A stretch of 64,000 nucleotides of DNA from Arsukibacterium tuosuense (GTDB taxonomy: Bacteria; Pseudomonadota; Gammaproteobacteria; Steroidobacterales; GCA-2729495). Under the pieces are notes generated by a model that saw nothing but the letters and a program-made list of their open reading frames with translations, searched no databases and was not told where the DNA came from. The position numbers and the translations under genes were made by a program. Positions 38,621 through 49,746 of this stretch are shown here, one piece after another. Numbering within the stretch: the stretch's first letter is position 1; the number at the start of each line of letters is the position of its first letter. The stretch lies in assembly GCA_945872065.1 (NCBI GenBank), contig CAMBYH010000001.1:109246-173245 (forward strand). Reading direction: 5' to 3'.

Positions 38621-39958
38621 TCAGTTCGCCGGCGCTCCCAGTACCGCGGCCCCTATCTCATCCGCAAGCTGGTCCACCTCAGCCCGGACCTCGCCCTCAA
38701 CCATAACCCGCACGACGGGTTCGGTCCCCGAGGCACGCAGAACCACCCGACCGCGGGCACCGAGCTGCTGCTCGGCCCGGCTCACGGCAGTCTGGATAGA
38801 CACCGAGTTCTTGAGGTCAATCTTTTGACTGACCCTGATATTCACGAGCTTCTGGGGGTAGCGGACCATGCCGGCAGTCAGTTCGGCGAGAGTCAGTCCC
38901 GACTGCTTCATTACGCACAACACCTGCAACGCGCTGATCAGACCATCGCCAGTGGTGGTCTTATCGAGGCAAATGAGGTGACCCGAGGTCTCACCGCCGA
39001 GGCGACCACCGGTTTCGCGCAGCATTTCGAGAACATAACGGTCACCGACCTTGGCGCGACGAAAGTCCACGCCCAGCGCCTTCAGGCCCACCTCCAGGCC
39101 CAGATTGCTCATCAGAGTGCCAACCACCGGACCGCTGAGAGTGCCTGCCTTCTGCCAGGCGCTGGCAAGAACCCAAAGCAGCTGGTCACCATCGATCAAC
39201 TGACCAAGGTGATCCACCATCAACACTCGATCGCCGTCGCCATCGAGGGCAATCCCGAGGTCCGCGCGGACCCCCTCGGTAGTCAGCTGGAGCAGTTCTG
39301 GCTTGGTTGAACCGCAGCTGTCGTTGATGTTGCGGCCATTTGGCGAGCACCCGATGGGGACAATCTCGGCCCCCAGTTCCGACAGCACCCGCGGCGCAAC
39401 CTTGTAGGCCGCTCCGTGGGAGCAGTCGATCACAATCTTGAGTCCCTCAAGCAGCAGGCCCGGGGGGACGGTCGAGATGCAGAAGGCCTTGTAAGCATCA
39501 AGAGCATTATCGACGCGCTTGGCGCGTCCCAGGGAGCCGGACTCGCGCGTTACAGCGGGCTCGGACAACCGGGCTTCGATGGCTGCTTCGATGTCATCCG
39601 ACAGCTTGCCGCCGTTGGCGTCGAAGAACTTTATGCCGTTGTCTTCGTAGGGGTTGTGGGAAGCGCTGATTACCACGCCAACATTGGCACCCAGAATGCG
39701 GGTCAGGTAGGCAATACCAGGCGTGGGCAGGGGCCCCACCAGAAGCACATCCATGCCGGCGGCTACAAAACCGGCCTCCAGTGCTGATTCAAACATGTAG
39801 CCGGAAACGCGGGTGTCCTTGCCGATCAGGACCTTCCCGCCACCCGGGGCGAGCACATGCCCAGCGGCACTGGCCAGCCGGAGGGCAAACTCGGCGGTCA
39901 TCGGATGCTCGCCAACGCGGCCCCGAATTCCGTCCGTGCCAAAAAGCTTCCTGCTCAT
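38621..39958 (-). CDS. glmM: Phosphoglucosamine mutase
   Basis: A 445-residue enzyme converting glucosamine-6-phosphate to glucosamine-1-phosphate for UDP-GlcNAc and peptidoglycan. The phosphoserine is Ser100 in VVISASHNPYEDNGIKFF; the metal loop is DGDGDR (IALDGDGDRVLMVD); the sugar loop is GGETSGHLI; the C-terminal phosphate loop is RASGTEPVVRVMVEG. The start overlaps the folP stop by four bases. Confidence 0.98.
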   Translation of the reverse strand: MSRKLFGTDGIRGRVGEHPMTAEFALRLASAAGHVLAPGGGKVLIGKDTRVSGYMFESALEAGFVAAGMDVLLVGPLPTPGIAYLTRILGANVGVVISASHNPYEDNGIKFFDANGGKLSDDIEAAIEARLSEPAVTRESGSLGRAKRVDNALDAYKAFCISTVPPGLLLEGLKIVIDCSHGAAYKVAPRVLSELGAEIVPIGCSPNGRNINDSCGSTKPELLQLTTEGVRADLGIALDGDGDRVLMVDHLGQLIDGDQLLWVLASAWQKAGTLSGPVVGTLMSNLGLEVGLKALGVDFRRAKVGDRYVLEMLRETGGRLGGETSGHLICLDKTTTGDGLISALQVLCVMKQSGLTLAELTAGMVRYPQKLVNIRVSQKIDLKNSVSIQTAVSRAEQQLGARGRVVLRASGTEPVVRVMVEGEVRAEVDQLADEIGAAVLGAPAN

Positions 39959-40743
39959 GAATTGTTCTCGATTGCGTCCATTACTCGAAAGGCCTGGACA
40001 GTGGGAAGAACGTCGTGCACCCGTACGATACGCGCCCCGCTCGCCCGGGCCTGCAGCGCCAGGGCCAGGCTACCCCCAAGGCGCCCGGAAGGGGGCACCT
40101 GCGGATCACCCGCCAGCTGACTGATCATCGACTTCCGCGAGAAACCCGCCAGCACAGGAAGACCCTCAGCCACAAAAACGTCCAGGTGTCTGAGCAGGGC
40201 CAGGTTGTGCTCCAGGTTCTTTCCGAAGCCAAAGCCGGGGTCCAGTATAAGTGACTCCGGTGGGATCCCTGCTGCGACGCACTCCGCAACCCGTTCAAGC
40301 AGAAAAGCCAGAACCTCGCCGACAACGTCAAGGTAGTGTGGTCGCTGCTGCATGGTCTCGGGTGTGCCCTGCATGTGCATCAGGGACACCGGAACGCCAG
40401 CCTCCGCGGCCGCTTCCAGAGCTCCCGGCCTCGTCAGCGCCCGCACGTCGTTGAGCATATCGGCGCCCGCGGCAACTGCGGCTCGCATGACGTCGGGCTC
40501 GCTGGTGTCCACCGAGATCAGGACGCTGGAAACCCGCCGCAACTCGCTGATCACCGGAATGACCCGACTGAGCTCGATGGCTACCCCGGGAGACTCCGAA
40601 CCAGGTCGGGTGGACTCACCACCAACGTCGATGATGTGAGCCCCTGCCGTGGCCATGGCCAGAGCCGCCGCAACCGCGCTCTGGGGGCTGGAGTAACTGC
40701 CGCCGTCGGAAAAGGAGTCGGGTGTGACGTTCAGGACGCCCAT
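39955..40743 (-). CDS. folP: Dihydropteroate synthase
   Basis: A TIM-barrel enzyme joining p-aminobenzoate to dihydropterin pyrophosphate, the target of sulfonamides. Signatures are GVLNVTPDSFSDGGSY, DVGGESTRPGS, DTSEPDVMRAA, LDPGFGFGKN and the C-terminal RVHDVLP. The first ATG at 40743 begins directly at the GVLNVTPDSF strand and would remove the usual 15-20 residue lead-in. The frame upstream encodes a plausible lead-in (KFRQRSLPDRCLV) but has no ATG, GTG or TTG. A CTG at 40806 overlaps the ftsH stop (CTGA) and could be the true start. A 13-bp hairpin lies in this stretch. Confidence 0.92.
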   Translation of the reverse strand: MGVLNVTPDSFSDGGSYSSPQSAVAAALAMATAGAHIIDVGGESTRPGSESPGVAIELSRVIPVISELRRVSSVLISVDTSEPDVMRAAVAAGADMLNDVRALTRPGALEAAAEAGVPVSLMHMQGTPETMQQRPHYLDVVGEVLAFLLERVAECVAAGIPPESLILDPGFGFGKNLEHNLALLRHLDVFVAEGLPVLAGFSRKSMISQLAGDPQVPPSGRLGGSLALALQARASGARIVRVHDVLPTVQAFRVMDAIENNS

Positions 40744-40746
40744 AAC

Positions 40747-40777
40747 CAGACAGCGATCCGGAAGGGATCGCTGTCTG
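40747..40777 (-). repeat. Perfect 13-bp inverted repeat at the start of folP
   Basis: 40747-40759 and 40765-40777 are exact inverse complements with a 5-base loop (CAGACAGCGATCC arm). It ends 4 bases before the first folP ATG. No T run follows on either strand, so it is unlikely to terminate transcription. Confidence 0.9.
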
Positions 40778-40802
40778 AACTTCAGCGGAGGCAGGGCAGT
40801 TG

Positions 40803-42737
40803 TCAGCTCTGGGTTCGGTGCTGGCTGGCTGGCTCGCCTATGCCGGGCTCGCCGGTCGGCTTGGAGCCGCCAAAAACGGTAGCTGGCGTCCCCGGGCCGG
40901 AATTGTCCCAGCCCTCTGGCGGCTTGGGCTGCTTGCCCGCCATGATGTCCGCAATCTGCTTGTCGTCGATCGTTTCGTATTTGATCAACGCACCAGCCAT
41001 GGCATGCAGCTGCTCGAGATGGGCATTGAGAATAGAAGAGGCCAGCTGGTAGTTGCTGTCGATGATTCTCCGCACTTCCTCGTCAATGGCGTGAATCGTC
41101 ACGTCAGACACCTGCTTGTGCTGGGTAACCGTCCTGCCCAGGAAAACCTCGCCGTCCTCTTCCGTGTAGGTTAGCGGACCGAGGCGGTCCGACAACCCCC
41201 ACTTCGTAACCATGTTGCGGGCAATGTCTGTGGCACGCTCGATATCGTTTGAGGCCCCCGTGGTCACCGCATCGGGGCCAAAGACCAGGGACTCTGCGAT
41301 GCGCCCGCCAAACAGACTGGCGATCTGACTGTTGAGGCGACGCTTGCTGTAGCTGTAGCGGTCCTCCTCCGGCAGAAACATGGTCACGCCAAGGGCTCTT
41401 CCCCGGGGAATGATCGAGACCTTATAGACAGGGTCATGGTCGGGAACGGAAAGGCCAACGATGGCATGACCCGCCTCATGATAGGCAGTCAGCTTCTTCT
41501 CGGATTCGTTCATCACCATGGAGCGTCTCTCGGCGCCCATCATGATCTTGTCCTTGGCCTTCTCGAAGTCCTCCATGGTGACCGTGCGGCGATTTGCCCG
41601 CGCGGCAAACAAGGCGGCCTCATTGACGAGATTGGCGAGATCTGCCCCCGAGAAGCCCGGGGTACCGCGTCCGATAATCGATGGCCTGACGTCGTCAGCC
41701 AGAGGCACCTTGCGCATGTGCACCTTGAGGATCTGCTCGCGGCCCCGTACGTCCGGCAGCGGCACCACGACCTGCCGGTCAAAGCGACCGGGCCGAAGCA
41801 GCGCGGGATCCAGCACGTCGGGCCGGTTCGTTGCCGCGATGATGATCGTTCCTTCGTTACCTTCGAAGCCGTCCATCTCCACCAGGAGCTGGTTCAGCGT
41901 CTGCTCCCGCTCGTCATGCCCGCCGCCGAGACCAGCGCCCCGGTGGCGGCCAACGGCGTCAATTTCGTCAATGAAGATGATGCAGGGCGAGTGCTTCTTG
42001 GCCTGCTCGAACATGTCCCGCACGCGAGAGGCCCCGACGCCGACGAACATTTCGACAAAATCGGAACCGGAGATGGTGAAGAACGGCACCTTCGCTTCCC
42101 CGGCAATGGCGCGGGCAAGCAGTGTCTTGCCGGTACCCGGGGACCCGATCATCAGCACGCCCCGCGGGATCTTCCCGCCGAGACGCTGGAACTTGGCAGG
42201 ATCCTTCAGGAACTCGACGATCTCAGAAAGTTCTTCCTTCGCCTCCTCCACGCCCGCGACGTCCATGAAGGTAACTTTGACCTGATCTTCACCGAGCAGG
42301 CGCGCCCGGCTCTTGCCGAAGGACATTGCGCCCCGGCCCCCGGAGCCGCCCTGCATCTGCCGCATGAAGTAGACCCAGACGCCAATAAGGAGCAGCACGG
42401 GGAAGGAATTGATGAGCAGGCTGACCAGAATATTCTGGCCCTTCGGGGCCATCGCACTGATGCGCACGTTGTTCTTCTTCAGTTCGCCGATCAGGGCCGT
42501 GTTGTCTGTCTCCGGACTGAAGGTGGTGAAGCGCTCGCCGGTGGTCTTGGCGCCCTTCACGGTATCGCCTTCAAAGATGACCTGGCCCACCTGGCCAGCC
42601 TGGACCATGTCCAGAAACTCCGAATACTCGATGGTGTCGGACTGGCGGTTGCCAGTGCCGAAACTCTGGAAAACCGTCAGCAGCACAATGGCTATGACGA
42701 TCCAGAGGATGATGTTCTTGGCCAGGTCATTCAGCAC
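40803..42737 (-). CDS. ftsH: ATP-dependent zinc metalloprotease FtsH
   Basis: A 644-residue membrane-anchored AAA+ protease that degrades LpxC, SsrA-tagged and misassembled membrane proteins. It has two N-terminal helices (residues 8-24 and around 101-120) flanking a periplasmic domain, then Walker [14 protein letters not shown], Walker [12 protein letters not shown] and the zinc-binding HEAGH at about residues 420-424. The C-terminus is Pro/Gly-rich. It is transcribed after rlmE, with 67 bases between. Confidence 0.98.
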   Translation of the reverse strand: MLNDLAKNIILWIVIAIVLLTVFQSFGTGNRQSDTIEYSEFLDMVQAGQVGQVIFEGDTVKGAKTTGERFTTFSPETDNTALIGELKKNNVRISAMAPKGQNILVSLLINSFPVLLLIGVWVYFMRQMQGGSGGRGAMSFGKSRARLLGEDQVKVTFMDVAGVEEAKEELSEIVEFLKDPAKFQRLGGKIPRGVLMIGSPGTGKTLLARAIAGEAKVPFFTISGSDFVEMFVGVGASRVRDMFEQAKKHSPCIIFIDEIDAVGRHRGAGLGGGHDEREQTLNQLLVEMDGFEGNEGTIIIAATNRPDVLDPALLRPGRFDRQVVVPLPDVRGREQILKVHMRKVPLADDVRPSIIGRGTPGFSGADLANLVNEAALFAARANRRTVTMEDFEKAKDKIMMGAERRSMVMNESEKKLTAYHEAGHAIVGLSVPDHDPVYKVSIIPRGRALGVTMFLPEEDRYSYSKRRLNSQIASLFGGRIAESLVFGPDAVTTGASNDIERATDIARNMVTKWGLSDRLGPLTYTEEDGEVFLGRTVTQHKQVSDVTIHAIDEEVRRIIDSNYQLASSILNAHLEQLHAMAGALIKYETIDDKQIADIMAGKQPKPPEGWDNSGPGTPATVFGGSKPTGEPGIGEPASQHRTQS

Positions 42738-42804
42738 GGGTTTGGCCTTTGCTACGACAGGGATAAGGCGTCAAAACTCTGACGCTACAAGCTTTTAGAC
42801 ACTA

Positions 42805-43425
42805 CTACAGCCGAAAGTTTCTCGCTACCAGATAAGCCTCCCGGTTTCCGGACCGGGACGCCGCCGGTTTGCGCATACGCACTGAGGCAAATTGCGACCG
42901 GGTCGACTCCACATACTCCTGGAAGCCCTCGCCCTGGAACAGCTTTACCACCAGAGCACCACCCGGGCGGAGGACCTGCCTCGCAAAGTCACTGGCCAAT
43001 TCGGCGAGATGCATGGTTCTGGGCTGATCCACGACCCGGGTTCCCGTCATATTGGGGGCCATATCCGACAGCACAAGGTCTACTGGGCGGCCTGCCAGCC
43101 GGCTGAGAAGTGCGCTCACAGTAGTTTCTTCGCGGAAATCGCCCTGGAAGATCTCAACCCCGGCCAGATTTGCCATGGGCAGGAGATCTACAGCCAGCAC
43201 CAGGCCCTGGGCGCCAACCACCCCGGCGGCGAACTGGCTCCAGGCACCGGGGGCCGCGCCCAGGTCCACGACCACAGAACCCGGCTTGAAGAGGCGCTCA
43301 CGGCCCTGAAGTTCCGAGAGCTTGAAGACGGCCCTGGAGCGCCAGCCTTCCGCCTGGGCGCGCTTCACGAAGGGATCCCGGGCCTGCCGGGCCTTCCATC
43401 GGGCGCTGGATGAATTCTTGCTCAT
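42805..43425 (-). CDS. rlmE: 23S rRNA 2'-O-ribose U2552 methyltransferase RlmE
   Basis: A 206-residue SAM-dependent heat-shock methyltransferase acting on the ribosomal A loop. The SAM motif [15 protein letters not shown], the [13 protein letters not shown] active-site segment and [17 protein letters not shown] are visible, fitting the K-D-K-E tetrad. The start is the ATG at 43425 ([15 protein letters not shown]). It diverges from yhbY across 17 bases, the usual arrangement before ftsH. Confidence 0.96.
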   Translation of the reverse strand: MSKNSSSARWKARQARDPFVKRAQAEGWRSRAVFKLSELQGRERLFKPGSVVVDLGAAPGAWSQFAAGVVGAQGLVLAVDLLPMANLAGVEIFQGDFREETTVSALLSRLAGRPVDLVLSDMAPNMTGTRVVDQPRTMHLAELASDFARQVLRPGGALVVKLFQGEGFQEYVESTRSQFASVRMRKPAASRSGNREAYLVARNFRL

Positions 43426-43442
43426 CGCTATACTCGCAACCG

Positions 43443-43757
43443 ATGGCAAAACAGGCACAGCAGCTGACCGAAAAGCAGAAGAAGCATCTGCGGGGTCTTG
43501 CCCACGCGCTGACGCCGGTCTCGCGACTCGGGAACGGCGGAGTGACCGAGCCGTTTCTGACTGAACTGGAAACTGCACTGAGCCATCATGAACTCATCAA
43601 GTTGAAGGTGTCTGCGGCCAATCGCACTGACCGCGATGCCGCGATTGACGCCATTCTGGCCCGAACCGGCGCCAGCCTGATCACCAGGATAGGCAATGTT
43701 GCGGTGCTCTACCGACCATGCCCCACCGGAGCCCGCCTGAAGCTTCCGGAAGCCTGA
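43443..43757 (+). CDS. yhbY: YhbY family CRM-domain RNA-binding protein
   Basis: A 104-residue protein with one CRM domain, associated with pre-50S particles in E. coli. Recognised by [23 protein letters not shown], the [25 protein letters not shown] core and IGNVAVLYR. The start is the ATG at 43443 (MAKQAQQL). It lies divergent from rlmE and convergent with greA. Confidence 0.95.
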   Translation: MAKQAQQLTEKQKKHLRGLAHALTPVSRLGNGGVTEPFLTELETALSHHELIKLKVSAANRTDRDAAIDAILARTGASLITRIGNVAVLYRPCPTGARLKLPEA

Positions 43758-43809
43758 GTGCGGTCGGCCTTCTGCTGGGGCCCCGGTGCTGCTTCCCCCA
43801 GGTGCGGCT

Positions 43810-44286
43810 TCAAAGATACTCGACGCGAACAATCTCCAGATTCTTCTCGCCACCCGGAACAACAAAAGAGGCCACGTCCCCCTCCACCTTGCCGATGAGT
43901 GCCCGGGCCAGGGGGGACGTGATTGAAATGAGGCCCTGCTTCATGTCCGCCTCATACTCGCCGACGATCTGATAGCGGCTGGCCTTGCCGTCCGCCTCAT
44001 CCAGGAGGCTCACAATTGCGCCGAACACGACCTTCTTGTTTCCCGAAAGGCGCCCGACATCGATGATCTCTGCGTTCGACAGCAGACTCTCCAGTTCACG
44101 GATTCTGCCTTCAATGAAGCCCTGCTCTTCCTTCGCGGCGTGATACTCAGCGTTCTCTTTCAGGTCGCCGTGACCACGCGCCTCGGAGATAGCCCGAACA
44201 ACGCGCGGCCGCGCCTCGCCCTTCAGCGTGCGAATTTCCGCACGCATCTTCTCGGCTCCGCCAATCGTCAGGGGCACTCGTTTCAC
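43810..44286 (-). CDS. greA: Transcription elongation factor GreA
   Basis: A 158-residue factor that enters the RNA polymerase secondary channel and stimulates cleavage of backtracked RNA. It has the N-terminal coiled coil with the acidic tip region [20 protein letters not shown] and the C-terminal globular domain ([20 protein letters not shown]). The start overlaps the carB stop by four bases, so it is part of the car operon. DksA-like and GreA proteins compete for the same channel. Confidence 0.98.
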   Translation of the reverse strand: MKRVPLTIGGAEKMRAEIRTLKGEARPRVVRAISEARGHGDLKENAEYHAAKEEQGFIEGRIRELESLLSNAEIIDVGRLSGNKKVVFGAIVSLLDEADGKASRYQIVGEYEADMKQGLISITSPLARALIGKVEGDVASFVVPGGEKNLEIVRVEYL

Positions 44287-47200
44287 AGCACCACTCCTGC
44301 GTGGAGATCCTGCAGTCTGTTCACGCTGACATCATCGAGGTGATCAAGAGCATAACTCGTAGCCAGTGCTGCGGGCATCGTCGTGTAGTAAGTCACCTTA
44401 CCGTGCACGGCAGCACCGCGAATCGAACGGGATTCCCTGATCGCCTGCTTCCCTTCCGTGGTATTGACGATAAGGCTGATTTCCTCGTTCTTGATCATAT
44501 CCACAACGTGGGGCCGGCCTTCCCGCACCTTGTTGACCCTTCTGCAAGCTAAGCCCGCCTTGGCCAGTGCGCTGGCAGTGCCGCCGGTAGCGATGAGGTC
44601 GAAGCCCCGGTCGATGAGCAACTGGGCCAGCTTTACGGCTGCCGGCTTGTCCCGGTCCCGCACGGACAGAAACGCAGTGCCCCGCCGCGGCAGAACGACA
44701 CCGGAGGCAATCTGCGCCTTTGCGTAGGCCTCGGCGAACGTTCTCCCGGTACCCATAACCTCGCCGGTGGACTTCATTTCGGGACCGAGAATCGGGTCCG
44801 CCTCGGGAAACTTGACGAAGGGGAATACCGCTTCCTTCACGGAGAAAAAGCCGGGAATCCGCTGTGTCGTTGCCCCCTGCTCAGCCAGCGTGACCTTCAC
44901 CATCGTCTTTGCCGCCACTTTGGCCAGTGGCAGTCCGATAGCCTTCGAAACGAAGGGCACGGTTCGCGAGGCGCGAGGATTCACTTCGAGCAGGTAGATA
45001 ATGCCGTTCTGGATCGCAAACTGCGTATTCATCAGGCCAACAACGTTGAGAGCCTTGGCCAGTTTCGTCGCCTGACTGATGAGCTCCGCCTGAATCTCGG
45101 GACTCAGCGTCGCCGGAGGCAGCGAACAGCTGGAATCGCCCGAGTGAACGCCGGCCTGCTCAATGTGCTCCATGATTCCGCCGATCAACACGTCTGTGCC
45201 GTCACTGACGAGATCGACATCCACTTCCACGGCGAGGTCCAGAAAACGGTCCAGCAGGACCGGGCTGTCATTTGAGACGTTGACGGCATCCTTCATGTAG
45301 GCGCGAAGATCATCCTCCGTGTGGACGACTTCCATCGCACGGCCGCCGAGCACAAACGAGGGACGGATAACGAGCGGGAAACCGACCTTAGCGGACAGAC
45401 GGACAGCCTCTTCAGGCGTACGGGCAGTGCAGTTCGGTGGCTGACGAAGGCCAAGTCGCTGGACGAGCTTCTGAAACAGCTCCCGGTCTTCGGCGATGTC
45501 GATGGACTCGGGACTTGTGCCGATGATGGGGACCCCCGCCTCCTCCAGCCGGCGCGCGAGTTTCAGGGGTGTCTGGCCGCCAAACTGGACGATTACACCC
45601 TTCGGGCGCTCAAGATCCACCACTTCCATGACATCCTCGAAAGTGAGTGGTTCGAAGTAGAGCCGGTCAGACGTGTCGTAGTCGGTCGACACGGTCTCCG
45701 GGTTGCAGTTGATCATGATGGCTTCGTAGCCGATCTCTTTGAGTGCAAAGGCGGCATGGACGCAGCAGTAGTCAAACTCAATTCCCTGGCCAATCCGGTT
45801 GGGGCCACCGCCGAGAATCAGGATCTTGTCGCGGCTGGTCGGAGCTGCCTCGCATTCCTCCTCGTAGGTCGAGTAGAGGTAGGCAGTGGTTGTGGCAAAC
45901 TCCGCAGCGCAGGTGTCGACTCGCTTATAGACAGGGCGAACACCGGCCTTCAGCCGGCCCTGGCGAACAATGTTCTCCTGTATCCCGAGCAGATGCGCCA
46001 GCCGGCTGTCCGAGAAGCCCTTGCGCTTCAGCGTGCGCAGTGCAGCGCCCTGGAACAATGGCATCCCTTCGTCACGCACGCGGCTCTCCCACTGAATCAG
46101 GTCTTCAATCTGGGCAAGGAACCAGGGATCAATACCCGACAAGTGGGCAACCTCAGCCTGGGACAGTCCATGGCGGAACGCGTCCCCGACATACAGGAGG
46201 CGATCAGCGCCAGGCATCCGCAGTTCGCGGCGCAGGACATCCATGTCATCGCTCGTCGCCGCTGCCGGCAGCTTCTCGACGAAACCGTTTATGCCCGTCT
46301 CAAGGCCCCGCAGGGCCTTCTGCAGTGACTCCTGAAAGGTCCTGCCCATAGCCATGACTTCACCCACAGACTTCATCTGCGTCGTCAGGCGATCATTGGC
46401 TCCAGGAAACTTCTCAAAGGTAAAGCGGGGCACCTTCGTTACCACGTAGTCGATGGTGGGCTCGAAGGATGCCGGGGTAGCACCGCCGGTGATGTCGTTG
46501 CGCAGTTCGTCGAGGGTGTAGCCAACAGCGAGTTTGGCCGCCACCTTGGCAATGGGGAAACCCGTGGCTTTTGAAGCCAGCGCGGACGACCGGGACACCC
46601 GCGGATTCATCTCGATGACCAGCATGCGGCCGTCGGTCGGGCTGACCGCAAACTGCACGTTGGAACCGCCAGTATCGACCCCGATGCGGCGGAGAATCGC
46701 GATCGACGCATCGCGCATCCGCTGGTATTCCTTGTCAGTCAGCGTCTGGGCCGGCGCCACCGTGATCGAATCGCCGGTGTGCACCCCCATGGCGTCGACG
46801 TTCTCGATGGAGCAGATGATGATGCAGTTGTCCGCCTTGTCACGGACGACCTCCATCTCAAACTCCTTCCAGCCAATCAGGGACTCCTCGAGCAGGATCT
46901 GCGTGATCGGCGAGAGGTCAAGGCCGCGAGTGGCCATGGCCTCGAACTCCTCGCGGTTGTAGGCAATACCACTGCCACTGCCGCCGAGGGTGAAGGACGG
47001 CCGGATGATGGTGGGAAAACCAATCATGGCCTGCGCCTCGATGGCCTCCTCAATAGTCCTGGCCGTGGACGCCCGGGCGACCTCGAGGCCAATCTCCTTC
47101 ATCGCCCGCCCGAACAGCTCCCGATCTTCCGCTGTGTCGATCGCCTCCCGGGATGCGCCGATCATTTCCACACCGAACTTCGCCAGAACTCCTTCACGCT

Positions 47201-47507
47201 CGAGATCCAGTGCGCAGTTCAGGGCGGTCTGCCCACCCATCGTGGGCAACAGGGCATCCGGTCTCTCCCTCTCGATGATCCGGGCCACCGTCTGCCAGTT
47301 GACGGGCTCTATGTACGTGGCATCGGCCATTTCGGGGTCAGTCATGATCGTGGCCGGATTGGAGTTGACCAGAATCACGCGGAACCCCTCCTCGCGCAGC
47401 GCCTTGCAGGCCTGCACGCCGGAGTAGTCAAACTCGCAGGCCTGACCGATAACGATCGGGCCCGCGCCAATAATCAGGATGCTCTTTAGATCAGTGCGCC
47501 GGGGCAT
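44283..47507 (-). CDS. carB: Carbamoyl phosphate synthase large subunit
   Basis: A 1074-residue subunit with two ATP-grasp halves that makes carbamoyl phosphate for arginine and pyrimidine synthesis. Visible are the N-terminal [22 protein letters not shown], the second-half [19 protein letters not shown] and the [22 protein letters not shown] loop. The C-terminal MGS-like allosteric domain ([19 protein letters not shown]) is also seen. Lies 13 bases after carA. Confidence 0.98.
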   Translation of the reverse strand: MPRRTDLKSILIIGAGPIVIGQACEFDYSGVQACKALREEGFRVILVNSNPATIMTDPEMADATYIEPVNWQTVARIIERERPDALLPTMGGQTALNCALDLEREGVLAKFGVEMIGASREAIDTAEDRELFGRAMKEIGLEVARASTARTIEEAIEAQAMIGFPTIIRPSFTLGGSGSGIAYNREEFEAMATRGLDLSPITQILLEESLIGWKEFEMEVVRDKADNCIIICSIENVDAMGVHTGDSITVAPAQTLTDKEYQRMRDASIAILRRIGVDTGGSNVQFAVSPTDGRMLVIEMNPRVSRSSALASKATGFPIAKVAAKLAVGYTLDELRNDITGGATPASFEPTIDYVVTKVPRFTFEKFPGANDRLTTQMKSVGEVMAMGRTFQESLQKALRGLETGINGFVEKLPAAATSDDMDVLRRELRMPGADRLLYVGDAFRHGLSQAEVAHLSGIDPWFLAQIEDLIQWESRVRDEGMPLFQGAALRTLKRKGFSDSRLAHLLGIQENIVRQGRLKAGVRPVYKRVDTCAAEFATTTAYLYSTYEEECEAAPTSRDKILILGGGPNRIGQGIEFDYCCVHAAFALKEIGYEAIMINCNPETVSTDYDTSDRLYFEPLTFEDVMEVVDLERPKGVIVQFGGQTPLKLARRLEEAGVPIIGTSPESIDIAEDRELFQKLVQRLGLRQPPNCTARTPEEAVRLSAKVGFPLVIRPSFVLGGRAMEVVHTEDDLRAYMKDAVNVSNDSPVLLDRFLDLAVEVDVDLVSDGTDVLIGGIMEHIEQAGVHSGDSSCSLPPATLSPEIQAELISQATKLAKALNVVGLMNTQFAIQNGIIYLLEVNPRASRTVPFVSKAIGLPLAKVAAKTMVKVTLAEQGATTQRIPGFFSVKEAVFPFVKFPEADPILGPEMKSTGEVMGTGRTFAEAYAKAQIASGVVLPRRGTAFLSVRDRDKPAAVKLAQLLIDRGFDLIATGGTASALAKAGLACRRVNKVREGRPHVVDMIKNEEISLIVNTTEGKQAIRESRSIRGAAVHGKVTYYTTMPAALATSYALDHLDDVSVNRLQDLHAGVVL

Positions 47508-47520
47508 GGCAGCGACTCGC

Positions 47521-48696
47521 TTACTTCGTCTTCAACGCCGGCTTGGCGGAACTCGCCACGCCGGGCTCTTGCTGCACTCGCTGGCGCATGAGGCTGGCAA
47601 AGCGGGCAAACAGTGGACGCACATCATGGGGCCCTGGACTGGCCTCCGGGTGACCCTGAAAACTAAAAGCTAAACAATCACTTCGCTCAATTCCCTGAAG
47701 TGAATTATCGAACAGGGAACGGTGTGTTGGGCGCAAGGTCGCCGGCAGACTGGACTCGTCCACGGCAAAGCCGTGATTCTGGCTGGTAATGAGCACCTGG
47801 CCCGTAGCGAGATCCTGCACGGGGTGATTGGCACCGTGGTGGCCGAACTTCATCTTGACGGTTTTCGCACCGCTTGCCAGGCCGAGCAGCTGATGCCCGA
47901 GGCAGATGCCGAAAACCGGGATGCCTGCCGCGAGGATGATCCGGATGGCCTCGATAGCGTAGGTGCAGGGCTCCGGATCTCCGGGACCATTGGAAAGAAA
48001 CACGCCATCAGGCCGGAGGGCCAGAACCTTCTCGGCGGGCGTCTCAGCCGGGACCACGGTCACCCGGCAGTTGTGCTCCACCAGCAAGCGGAGAATGCTG
48101 CGCTTGATGCCAAAATCGTAGGCCACGACATCGAAGACGCCACTCCGCTTGGGCCGGACGGGCGCGGGGCCAGGCCATGTGGCGCCGAGATTCCACTGGT
48201 AAGCATCCTTGGCGCTGACCATCCTGGCGAGGTCCATACCCGCCAGCCCCGGAAAGCGCCGGGCGTGATCAACAGCAGTGGCCGGGTCTACGTCTCCCGT
48301 CATGATGCAGCCCGACATGGTGCCTTTATCGCGCAGGACGCGGGTGAGCTTGCGCGTGTCGATCTCCGCAATTGCCACGACACCAGCACGGCGCAGGAAC
48401 TCCGGCAGTTCCACTTCCTTCCGCCAGCTGCTGGAGACCGCAGGCAGATCCCGGATCACGAGTCCGGCCGCAAAGACCCGTTCGCTTTCCTGGTCCTCGC
48501 TATTGGTTGCCGTGTTACCGATGTGGGGGTAGGTCAGCGTGATGATCTGCCGGCAATAAGATGGATCAGTGAGGATCTCCTGATAGCCGCTCATCGCCGT
48601 GTTGAACACGACCTCACCGATCGTACGACCTGGTGCACCGACAGAAATGCCACGGAAAATGGTGCCGTCCTGAAGGGCAAGCAGCGCGGGTTCCAT
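47521..48696 (-). CDS. carA: Carbamoyl phosphate synthase small subunit
   Basis: A 391-residue glutamine amidotransferase subunit that passes ammonia to CarB. The N-terminal CarA domain ([20 protein letters not shown]) and the class I GATase domain with the nucleophilic Cys in [14 protein letters not shown] and the SQNHGFAV His are clear. The ATG at 48696 has an AGGAG site upstream that overlaps the stop of a short upstream ORF. The 5' region holds a 9-bp dyad. Confidence 0.97.
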   Translation of the reverse strand: MEPALLALQDGTIFRGISVGAPGRTIGEVVFNTAMSGYQEILTDPSYCRQIITLTYPHIGNTATNSEDQESERVFAAGLVIRDLPAVSSSWRKEVELPEFLRRAGVVAIAEIDTRKLTRVLRDKGTMSGCIMTGDVDPATAVDHARRFPGLAGMDLARMVSAKDAYQWNLGATWPGPAPVRPKRSGVFDVVAYDFGIKRSILRLLVEHNCRVTVVPAETPAEKVLALRPDGVFLSNGPGDPEPCTYAIEAIRIILAAGIPVFGICLGHQLLGLASGAKTVKMKFGHHGANHPVQDLATGQVLITSQNHGFAVDESSLPATLRPTHRSLFDNSLQGIERSDCLAFSFQGHPEASPGPHDVRPLFARFASLMRQRVQQEPGVASSAKPALKTK

Positions 48697-48705
48697 CACG
48701 CTCTC

Positions 48706-48804
48706 CTACCGGCGGTTATCGGTTCCCCGCCGAACTAAGGGCGAGGTTAGGGTTGACTGTGCTTTTGCAGGGCGCATTTGCTCTAGGCAGGGATCGTCAA
48801 CCCT
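48706..48804 (-). promoter_or_regulatory. carA leader: short ORF and 9-bp dyad
   Basis: A 23-codon ORF (ATG at 48777, TAG at 48706-48708) ends on the carA ribosome-binding site. A dyad AGGGTTGAC (48796-48804 with 48749-48757, 38-base gap) overlaps it. Pseudomonas carAB is reported to have a leader peptide; similarity of this ORF is not shown. A TAGAAT box at 48856-48861 is a candidate -10. Confidence 0.4.
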
Positions 48805-48888
48805 CTTCGCCGGGGCCGAACCTGCGCTCAACTTATCTCTGATGGAAGGGGCCGTATTCTAAACGACAGGACGCAGCGAGGACACCCC

Positions 48889-49722
48889 TCAACCCGGCAG
48901 ACCCAGCACGTCGCGAAGCGAGTACAGACCGGCTGGTTTGCCCTGCAGCCAGCCTGCTGCCCGCAACGCACCCCGGGCAAACAGTGCCCGGTCAGTGGCC
49001 CGGTGCGTAAGCTCAAGAAGCTCCTCGGCGCCCGCCAGCGTCACGGTGTGGTCGCCCACGATTGCGCCACCCCGAAGGGAGGAAAAGCCGATCGCTTCCG
49101 GCGTCCTGGCCGTGGTGGCCAGGCCTGACCTTGAGAGGACAGCAACATCGGCCAGCTGCTGCCCGCGGACGAGAGCCACGGCCTCGCCAAGCTGGAGAGC
49201 GGTCCCGGACGGGGAATCCTTCTTTTCCCGGTGGTGCGCCTCAGTAATCTCCACGTCAAACCCGGTACCGAGCAGCATTGCGGCCTGGCGCGCCAACTCG
49301 GTCAGAACCGTGACACCCAGACTCATGTTCCGGGCGTAAATGACGGGCACGCGACGCGCAGCCGCCTGCAAGGCGCCCAACTCAGCGGCGCCGAGTCCGG
49401 TAGTCCCGACAACCAGCGCATGGCCACCCGCTGCGCAGGCCGCTGCGTGCCCCGGGGTGGCAGCCGGCGCGGTGAAATCGATGGCCACCTCGCAGCCGCG
49501 AGCCGAGCCCGGTCCAGCGCCCTTCAGTGCGATGGCAAGGTTGTCGGTGGCCAATACCCCCAGGGGTTCAAGGCCGGCCATCTGGCCAGCATCACGGCCA
49601 ACCGCCGGATCGCCTGGCTCCACGAGAGCACCCACCAGCTGGTGCTCACCACCCGCAACAATCAGCCGGATCAGGGCGGTCCCCATCCGCCCGCCCGCTC
49701 CGAGTACCGTTATCCGCGCCAT
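48889..49722 (-). CDS. dapB: 4-hydroxy-tetrahydrodipicolinate reductase
   Basis: A 277-residue NAD(P)H-dependent reductase in the lysine/diaminopimelate pathway that supplies peptidoglycan. The Rossmann motif ITVLGAGGRMGTALIR, the ALVVGTTGL loop and the active-site EAHHREKKDSPSGTAL (with the catalytic His and Lys) are present. Located between dnaJ and carA, the order found in many Gammaproteobacteria such as Pseudomonas. Confidence 0.97.
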   Translation of the reverse strand: MARITVLGAGGRMGTALIRLIVAGGEHQLVGALVEPGDPAVGRDAGQMAGLEPLGVLATDNLAIALKGAGPGSARGCEVAIDFTAPAATPGHAAACAAGGHALVVGTTGLGAAELGALQAAARRVPVIYARNMSLGVTVLTELARQAAMLLGTGFDVEITEAHHREKKDSPSGTALQLGEAVALVRGQQLADVAVLSRSGLATTARTPEAIGFSSLRGGAIVGDHTVTLAGAEELLELTHRATDRALFARGALRAAGWLQGKPAGLYSLRDVLGLPG

Positions 49723-49746
49723 TGCTCACCAACCCTCAGCGCCCGG

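Noticed and set aside
40747..40777. folP hairpin as an intrinsic terminator of ftsH or folP
   Set aside because: No T run on either strand after the stem, and it sits inside a probable coding lead-in of folP.
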